Assembly: GCA_003343885.1 (NCBI GenBank) | Contig: QAKH01000098.1 | Coordinates: 1-36,294, forward strand | DNA: 36,294 nucleotides | Direction: 5' to 3' | Origin: Clostridiales bacterium | GTDB lineage: Bacteria; Bacillota; Clostridia; Oscillospirales; CAG-382 | Shown: positions 31,004-36,294 of the stretch, one piece after another | Numbering within the stretch: the stretch's first letter is position 1 | Layout: each line of letters opens with the position of its first letter | Position numbers and translations under genes: made by a program | The notes under the pieces: model-generated | Database searches by the model: none | Seen by the model: only the letters and a program-made list of their open reading frames with translations | Told to the model about the DNA's origin: nothing

Positions 31004-31438
31004 ATGCAAATGCAGAATTTTATTTATATGCTTGAGGATGCGGCTGCATCCGGAAGTACTGCCGCTACCCCATCAACCGCCGACATGTGGACAATGCCGA
31101 TACTGCTTGTAGTTTTTATCGGCGCAATGTATTTCTTTATGATACGTCCCCAGAAAAAACAGGAGAAAAAGATGGCAGACATGAGAAACAATCTCATGGT
31201 TGGCGATGAAGTAACAACCAACGGAGGAATTTTAGGAAGAGTTGTTCATGTCAAGGATGACGTTGTTACAATAGAAACCGGCTCTGACAGAATTAAGATA
31301 AAGGTTCGTAAATGGGCTATCGCTACAGTGGACAAGAAGATTGATGAGAAGCCCAACGTTCCCAAGGGCGGTTTCAAGGTTACCGGAGTTAAAAAGTCAG
31401 ACGAAAAGAAAGATTCTGACAAGCCGGAGCTTAAGTAA
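31004..31438 (+). CDS. yajC: preprotein translocase accessory subunit YajC
   Basis: 144 residues; GGAGGAATA before the ATG at 31004. One membrane segment (MWTMPILLVVFIGAMYFFMI), then RPQKKQEKKMADMRNNLMVG and GDEVTTNGGILGRVVHVKDD, the hallmark of the family. A lysine-rich tail follows. YajC works with SecDF at the Sec channel. The usual neighbours tgt, secD and secF are absent here, so the gene stands alone. Confidence 0.95.
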   Translation: MQMQNFIYMLEDAAASGSTAATPSTADMWTMPILLVVFIGAMYFFMIRPQKKQEKKMADMRNNLMVGDEVTTNGGILGRVVHVKDDVVTIETGSDRIKIKVRKWAIATVDKKIDEKPNVPKGGFKVTGVKKSDEKKDSDKPELK

Positions 31439-31523
31439 GATTGATTGACAATTGTAACATTGATTGAAAATTTTGTTATAAATATTAAGTGACAAACATA
31501 TTTATTTTATGACAAACAAAATC

Positions 31524-31553
31524 GAGAGCCTAATTAAACGGCTCTCTTTTTTT
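31524..31553 (+). terminator. Rho-independent terminator after yajC
   Basis: GAGAGCC (31524-31530) pairs with GGCTCTC (31540-31546), 9-nt loop, then seven T. It also lies just past the end of the convergent symporter gene. Confidence 0.9.
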
Positions 31554-31586
31554 GTTGAATTATTAAATTTAACTTCAATTGCGTTA

Positions 31587-33077
31587 TTATTCACAATCTG
31601 CGGAAACAGCTTTTTCGTAAATTGCAATTACTTCATCGGAAGGTTTCTTATCAAGAAGCGATCCAACAACCGAAGCGATAAGACCGCACGCAAATCCGGG
31701 AAGTATTTCATATATGCCGGTATTCTTTAAGAAAACAAGCCACAATACGTCAACCAAAGCGCCTACGATAACTCCGGCACAAGCTCCACGATATGTAAGG
31801 CGTTTCCAGAACAGCGACAGTATTACAACCGGTCCAAATGATGAACCAAATCCTGCCCATGCGTTTTCAACCATGTTCATGATTGTCTGAGCACCTTCCG
31901 CTTTACTGCTTGCAATAAAGTAAGCGATTAAGGCAATAATCAATACTACGACACGTCCTACCCAAAGAACTTCCTTTGAGCTTGCCTTTTTACGAATTAT
32001 CGGCTTATAGATATCGCTCGTAAAAGACGATGTCGCAACAAGAAGCTGAGAGTCAGCAGTAGACATTGACGCAGCAATAATTGCGGCAAGTAAAATTCCG
32101 GCAATAAACGGCGGGAAGAGAGAGCGGGCAAGGTTTATAAATATAAGCTTCTGATTTCCCTGCTCCAAAAGTTCTGCGCCAAGCGGAAGCATTTTTCCAA
32201 AATAAGCAAGGGCAATCGTTGCGCCAAGAGAGAGTATAACCCAAACAATAGCAACTGTCGAGCTCTTTTTTACCATGGACGGTTTTTCAATTGCCATAAA
32301 TCTTACCAGGATGTGCGGCATACCGAAGTAACCAAGTCCCCATGCAAGTCCTGATATTATTTCTTTAGGCGGAGCTTTAAAAGGATTTGATGTAAATGAA
32401 TAAACGGTTCCGTCCACGGAGGTGACTGTCTGAGAGAGCAGAGAAGTATCAAGCTGACCGGAAGCTGCGAGAGTTATCGGAACAGTGAGAAGCGCAACAA
32501 GCATTAACAGTCCCTGGAAAAAGTCTGTCCAGCAAACAGCGTTATAGCCGCCGAGAAAAGTATAGGCAATTATAATAAACGCAAAAATCAGCATCGCTAT
32601 ATCAGATCCAAGCCCGGGGAAAAGGGTTGTAAAAACGGAAGTTCCCGCAACGAATCCGGAAGCAACATATACTGTAAAGAATACCAGGAAAATAACTGCG
32701 CTGACAACCTGGAGAGTCATCTTTTTTGAAGCAAATCTGTTGCAGAGGTACTGCGGTAGGGTTATCGAGTCATTTGCAGCCTTTGAGAAACAGCGCAAAC
32801 GTCTTGCAACAAAAATCCAGTTAAGTGCAGTTCCTATTGCAAGACCAATGCCGATCCATGCCTGTCCCAAACCGAAAGCGAGAATACTTCCGGGAAGCCC
32901 CATAAGCAGCCAAGCGCTCATATCCGACGCCTGGGCGCTCATAGCGGTAACCCACGGCCCCATTTTTCTGCCGCCTAAAAAATAGCCTTTTTCACTGTTA
33001 TCTTTGGATTTAAAGAAGAAAAACACTCCTATTCCGAGAACAACAACGAAGTACAGCACGAATGATAAAACTTCCAT
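31587..33077 (-). CDS. putP: sodium/proline symporter (SSS family)
   Basis: 496 residues from the ATG at 33077, which follows AAAGGACAGAATTAC; an upstream in-frame ATG at 33113 is not preceded by a site and would lie in the leader hairpin. Thirteen membrane segments are expected. PutP-type pieces are clear: MSAQASDMSAWLLMGLPGSI (second segment, with the Na+-site Ser/Asp), ANDSITLPQYLCNRFASK, FLGGYNAVCWTDFFQGLLML and AAIIAASMSTADSQLLVATS. It imports proline with sodium as carbon, nitrogen or osmoprotectant source. Monocistronic, with its own promoter. Confidence 0.93.
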   Translation of the reverse strand: MEVLSFVLYFVVVLGIGVFFFFKSKDNSEKGYFLGGRKMGPWVTAMSAQASDMSAWLLMGLPGSILAFGLGQAWIGIGLAIGTALNWIFVARRLRCFSKAANDSITLPQYLCNRFASKKMTLQVVSAVIFLVFFTVYVASGFVAGTSVFTTLFPGLGSDIAMLIFAFIIIAYTFLGGYNAVCWTDFFQGLLMLVALLTVPITLAASGQLDTSLLSQTVTSVDGTVYSFTSNPFKAPPKEIISGLAWGLGYFGMPHILVRFMAIEKPSMVKKSSTVAIVWVILSLGATIALAYFGKMLPLGAELLEQGNQKLIFINLARSLFPPFIAGILLAAIIAASMSTADSQLLVATSSFTSDIYKPIIRKKASSKEVLWVGRVVVLIIALIAYFIASSKAEGAQTIMNMVENAWAGFGSSFGPVVILSLFWKRLTYRGACAGVIVGALVDVLWLVFLKNTGIYEILPGFACGLIASVVGSLLDKKPSDEVIAIYEKAVSADCE

Positions 33078-33095
33078 GTAATTCTGTCCTTTCAC

Positions 33096-33117
33096 GAATA
33101 TGGAAAGCACCATATTC
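33096..33117 (-). other. leader hairpin directly before the putP start site
   Basis: GAATATGG and CCATATTC form a perfect eight-pair stem with a six-base loop, ending five bases before the AAAGGA site. It may influence translation or message stability. Confidence 0.5.
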
Positions 33118-33140
33118 TTTAGCTTAATGAATTATTCAAA

Positions 33141-33169
33141 ATTATACCACAATAACAATAGTAATGCAA
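33141..33169 (-). promoter_or_regulatory. promoter of putP
   Basis: Minus strand TTGCAT (33169-33164), 17 nt, TATAAT (33146-33141). The rest of the gap to 33359 showed no further feature. Confidence 0.65.
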
Positions 33170-33359
33170 TATAAATTTAATGCAATTGACTAAAAAGCTG
33201 TATAAGTTATTTCTTTTAAGCATTAAAGCAAAACAAAATAAAAATTCTTTCAGCTTTCTGCAATAAATCGCTCACGCTGAATACCGATTATGGAGTTTTT
33301 TCACAGTTTACCCTCCCTATTCATCCACGCAATTATTGCGTTGTTTTCTATAAACAAAT

Positions 33360-33389
33360 AAATCCACCGTAAAAATTCACGGTGGATTA
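33360..33389 (-). terminator. terminator after the sigma fusion gene
   Basis: ATCCACCGT pairs with ACGGTGGAT around a seven-base loop; on the minus strand TTATTTGTTTATAG follows. It is 27 bp past the stop at 33416. Confidence 0.65.
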
Positions 33390-33415
33390 CTTGGGAAGCT
33401 GCCAAATAGTTTAAA

Positions 33416-35950
33416 TTAACTGTTTGATTTCTGATTTTCTATTGACTTTTCATATTCAGCCCTGTTTTGATTTCCTGTTGCGTTACGGAAAATACGTGTA
33501 TCATTTTCATCAGAATCAAAAACGTATTCAAGGGCTGCGCGATAACCATTGCCTATGTCAGCCGGCTCATATTTTCGGTATAACCCGTCCGCTATCGGAA
33601 AATATCCATCTCCGACTCCTTCATATTCCGTTAAGAGCCAAACAGCCACAGTGTCATCATTTATTCTGTGAGTAAACTTTACAAATCCTATCCCCTCTGC
33701 ATACCAACATTCGCTTTTTCCACCGAAGTAATCGTTAAAATTAAGGTCAAAGCTGATATGGCGGCAGTTTTCAAATGTGCCCGCAGGAGTTATTACGGTT
33801 TCATCGTCTAAAACTGTAAATTCTTTCAGTGGGGATTTTGGTTTTGCGGAAAATCCGGGGACCCATTCATCGGACCACCATCCCATCCCACATTCGTCGA
33901 CAATTTTATCAAAAGAACTGAAAAGCATTTTTATGCCATCAACGTCTTTCGGAACATCTTTCCATTCAAAATGCTCCGTTTTCACAATTTGTACTTTTCC
34001 GTTTGAGTTATTTATTATGTAACTGTTATAGAAATTCCACCTCCCCTTTTCTGTATAACCGGGATTGAATTCGGGATCTGTATCCAAAATTCTCCGCATA
34101 ACGTCATCTACCGCCTGTACACGTTTTTTCTGGCGTTTAGTTACTGCGAGTTCCTTTGCTCGCCGCAACGTCTCACTTACGCCAACTAATTTTACTTTAC
34201 CATCCTCTTTGATATAATAGTTTTTCTTCATTTTCTCAATATTTCCGTCAAAGGTGTCGGGATATCCTAAGATTTTAAGCCAAAAGGCAGCGGCAACAGT
34301 AGCTGTATTGTTTTCAAAAGCAGTTACTTCAAAAAAGTGTTCGCTCTCATAAAAGGCAGTGCTGTCAGGCGATATAACACAATAATCCCAGCGGTTGCCC
34401 GGTGCAAATGGAATAACATCATCGCCGCCGAGAATCTTGAATTCAGACAATTCGTATTTGTGTTTTACACCAAATCGTTCGACTTCTTGGCGCACAATGC
34501 CTATACCGGCGCAAATAAATGTTTTGCAGTAGGTTAAGCCATATTTATTTCCTTTAAATTCGTACACAAGACAGTTTTTAAAAGTTCCGGCAGCTGTTTG
34601 ACAAGTCTCTTTATCTGAAACAAAAGTCAGAGTACCTTGTCCTGTTTCTGAAACCATAACGTCTCCTACCTTCATTCCGGGATCAAATATTAGGTTATTG
34701 CGCATTGACAAATTCCAGAAGAGGCTTGATGTACAGTCCGTGAAATCGTTGCCGTTGTCGTAACCGGGTTCAGACCAAAAATAAAGCTTACTATCAATAA
34801 ATCGAAGTATTTCTCCGGTAGCTGTTATTGAAATAGTTCTGTCATCTTTATTTTGAACTGATTTTAATACCTTTGTTTCGCAATAAATTGCGGCTTTTGC
34901 GTTTGCGTAGTATTCGTTTTCGGGCGGCATTACTTTCATTGTTTCCTTAAATGCCTCGATTGCCTTTTCATACTGACCTATTTTGCGATATTCATAACCG
35001 AGCCAAAACCATGTATACCCCAACGCACTCAAAAATCCTTTTTCTTTAAAATATGGGATTTGAGTGTTAAGCATATAGTTTTGCCTATCTCTTCCTGTAT
35101 ACTTTCCACTTTCATAACCCGCCACAGCCTGCATAACATCTTCATTATGTCCGTCTTCGGCAGCCTTTTTGATTTTAGCGAATACTTCATCATTTATTTG
35201 TCCGGGAATCCACCACGCTCCCAAAAGCCAGGTATCTGCTAATGCATGGCTTTTTTCCTTAGAATCAGGGAGCTCGTTTACCAATTCCAAAACCGCTTTA
35301 TACTCAGCTTCAAATCCGGATTTATCTTCTTTTATTATCCAAAGTTTAAGCGCTTCAACCTGGCGCATAACGCGGGAAACAACAGATTCATTTTCATTAT
35401 ATGTCTTTTCCATTATTCCATATCCCTTTCTTAATTGTTTTCGTCCTTCGGAAAGTCTCCATTTAACTGTGCCCTCGGATATTGAAAGTTTTTTTGCGAT
35501 TTCCTTTACTGACAGGTCGGAAAAATAGTGTAATTTTACGGTCTCGCGGATTTTTTCGCTCAACGCCTCTACTTTTTCGTGCAGGTCGTCGTATTCTAAA
35601 AGGCTAAAGTCTGTTGGATCAGGAATATCAAAGTTTTCAAATTCATTTAAACTTATACTCGGTATAGCGCTGTGATAATGCGTCACAAGAGTTCTCGCAT
35701 GGTTTTTTGCAATACTGCATACCCACACCCCGAATTTTTCTCTTTCCCGCAAAGCCGAAAGATTCATCCAAGCTGAAAGAAAAGCGTCTTGCGATGCGTC
35801 TTCAGCCGAAAACCTGCTGCCTGTAACATTAAAAGCCGTTCCCTTCACTGCGCGCTGGTGACGGGTAACGAGTTCCTCAAATGCCGATTCATCTCCGAGA
35901 AGCGTCATTTGCACTAATGTGCTGTCGTCCTTTTCAAAGTATTTATTCAT
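33416..35950 (-). CDS. ECF-type sigma factor fused to TPR-like and duplicated beta-rich domains
   Basis: 844 residues; AAAGGAAAGAAACGCAGG precedes the ATG. Residues 10-90 are sigma region 2 (ESAFEELVTRHQRAVKGTAF, SAEDASQDAFLSAWMNL) and 120-176 region 4 (DLSVKEIAKKLSISEGTVKW). Residues 190-360 are helical with at least one TPR (FWLGYEYRKIGQYEKAIEAF). From 370 on the protein is beta-rich with two related copies: AAGTFKNC (453-460) leading to CAGIGIVRQE, and PAGTFENC (722-729) leading to AEGIGFVKF. VIPFAPGNRWDYC (512-524) and YFPIADGLYRKYE (783-795) are a second matching pair. Such AGTFxNC...GIGxVK units are commonly seen in secreted proteins, yet there is no signal peptide or membrane segment. 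The tail may sense or hold the sigma factor inactive. Confidence 0.85.
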   Translation of the reverse strand: MNKYFEKDDSTLVQMTLLGDESAFEELVTRHQRAVKGTAFNVTGSRFSAEDASQDAFLSAWMNLSALREREKFGVWVCSIAKNHARTLVTHYHSAIPSISLNEFENFDIPDPTDFSLLEYDDLHEKVEALSEKIRETVKLHYFSDLSVKEIAKKLSISEGTVKWRLSEGRKQLRKGYGIMEKTYNENESVVSRVMRQVEALKLWIIKEDKSGFEAEYKAVLELVNELPDSKEKSHALADTWLLGAWWIPGQINDEVFAKIKKAAEDGHNEDVMQAVAGYESGKYTGRDRQNYMLNTQIPYFKEKGFLSALGYTWFWLGYEYRKIGQYEKAIEAFKETMKVMPPENEYYANAKAAIYCETKVLKSVQNKDDRTISITATGEILRFIDSKLYFWSEPGYDNGNDFTDCTSSLFWNLSMRNNLIFDPGMKVGDVMVSETGQGTLTFVSDKETCQTAAGTFKNCLVYEFKGNKYGLTYCKTFICAGIGIVRQEVERFGVKHKYELSEFKILGGDDVIPFAPGNRWDYCVISPDSTAFYESEHFFEVTAFENNTATVAAAFWLKILGYPDTFDGNIEKMKKNYYIKEDGKVKLVGVSETLRRAKELAVTKRQKKRVQAVDDVMRRILDTDPEFNPGYTEKGRWNFYNSYIINNSNGKVQIVKTEHFEWKDVPKDVDGIKMLFSSFDKIVDECGMGWWSDEWVPGFSAKPKSPLKEFTVLDDETVITPAGTFENCRHISFDLNFNDYFGGKSECWYAEGIGFVKFTHRINDDTVAVWLLTEYEGVGDGYFPIADGLYRKYEPADIGNGYRAALEYVFDSDENDTRIFRNATGNQNRAEYEKSIENQKSNS

Positions 35951-35985
35951 CCTGCGTTTCTTTCCTTTCCTTCAGACTTCACCGG

Positions 35986-36012
35986 TAAGACTAAAAAAAT
36001 GTTCAAAAGGTT
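35986..36012 (-). promoter_or_regulatory. possible ECF-type promoter of the sigma fusion gene
   Basis: Minus strand AACCTTTTG (36012-36004), 12 nt, GTCTTA (35991-35986), 35 bp before the ATG. The AAC-type -35 and GTC-type -10 resemble ECF rather than sigma-A promoters, which fits autoregulation. A TTGACA further upstream lacks a -10 partner. Confidence 0.45.
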
Positions 36013-36096
36013 GGGTTGATTTAAAAATTTTGTCAAAAAAATAATAAATCGGCGCATTGTAAAATGAACCTGCAATAGTAAGAAAACAGAAAAAAG

Positions 36097-36294
36097 TATC
36101 CATAGTGACGAACCTGTGGTAGAATTGAGATTGGACAACAACAATTCTGAAAGGAACATCACTATGGACATTCTAAAGTATACCACAAAAGTTCGCAAAG
36201 GGCAACATCTGACTGCCGAAGAACGGCACGACATTGAAGTTCATCTGAAAGACGGTTGGTCAACATACAAAATCGCCAAACATTTAGGTCGGTC
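36097..36294 (+). mobile_element. left part of an IS30-type insertion sequence
   Basis: The transposase start is preceded by an imperfect inverted repeat (36097-36110 with 36157-36170, 12 of 14 positions). The stretch GGTAGAATTGAGATTGG (36118-36134) has the look of IS30-family ends. The exact left tip and any target duplication cannot be fixed because the other end is outside the window. Confidence 0.6.
36164..36294 (+). CDS. IS30 family transposase, 5' part only
   Basis: About 43 codons are visible from the ATG at 36164 (AAAGGA eight bases upstream): after MDILKYTTKVRKGQ comes HLTAEERHDIEVHLKDGWST then YKIAKHLGR, the N-terminal helix-turn-helix of IS30-type transposases (L-T-x-x-E-R-x-x-I ... 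I-A-x-x-L-x-R). The DDE catalytic part would lie beyond the window. Whether the copy is intact is unknown. Confidence 0.88.
   Translation, partial: MDILKYTTKVRKGQHLTAEERHDIEVHLKDGWSTYKIAKHLGR

Noticed and set aside
33416..35950. sigma fusion as an assembly or frameshift artefact
   Set aside because: The frame is uninterrupted, codon use looks uniform and the linker (residues 180-200) is helical rather than a junction of unrelated stop and start signals.

Overview
The window reads as chromosome of a low-to-mid GC Gram-positive bacterium, most likely an uncultured Clostridia member (Oscillospirales-like or related). The support is: strong AGGAGG-type ribosome binding sites, consensus sigma-A promoters (TTGACA-17-TATAAT seen several times), a T-box riboswitch, an S-layer-homology (SLH) protein, the trigger factor-clpP-clpX cluster of Clostridia, and a protein carrying the Spo0A DNA-binding domain. 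Species cannot be named from the sequence alone. No tRNA, rRNA, CRISPR array or prophage was seen; the only clear mobile DNA is the start of an IS30-type element at the right edge.

Left part (1-6262, all minus strand): the 5' part of an ECF sigma factor gene running off the left edge; a YhbD-like regulator with a bactofilin-like protein behind one promoter that carries two matching palindromes; an orphan sugar-type ABC solute-binding lipoprotein; a DUF4153 membrane protein; and a membrane-anchored metallophosphoesterase. A small plus-strand lipoprotein with five 11-residue repeats follows (6473-6949).

Tryptophan transport unit (7129-10495, minus): a sigma-A promoter, a complete T-box leader whose specifier codon reads UGG (Trp), then solute-binding lipoprotein, permease and ATPase in the trpXYZ arrangement. 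Uncharged tRNA-Trp should switch this importer on.

Middle (10709-19136): an AraC regulator divergent from an unrecognised 584-residue protein, with two back-to-back promoters between them; a LysR regulator divergent from a CPA2 antiporter-MgtC pair, with a 29-bp direct repeat in the intergenic region; and a cysteine-type sulfatase. A minus-strand group follows, read as a 1128-residue SLH protein with Ig-like domains, a DUF5131 protein and an AI-2E family transporter (24725 down to 19137).

Right part (24726-36294): a gene-poor stretch with a perfect promoter, a strong hairpin and a frameshifted AraC remnant; gpsA; tig-clpP-clpX; a stand-alone Spo0A C-terminal-domain protein; yajC; a PutP-type sodium/proline symporter; an 844-residue sigma factor fused to a TPR-like and duplicated beta-rich tail; and the IS30-type transposase start.

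Most promising for novelty: the sigma-TPR-beta fusion (33416-35950), the receiver-less Spo0A_C protein, the autoregulated YhbD-bactofilin pair, the hendecad-repeat lipoprotein, the AraC-controlled 584-residue protein, and the structured non-coding stretch at 24945-25080. Coordinates given here for starts differ from the longest open frame where the ribosome binding site argues for an internal start.
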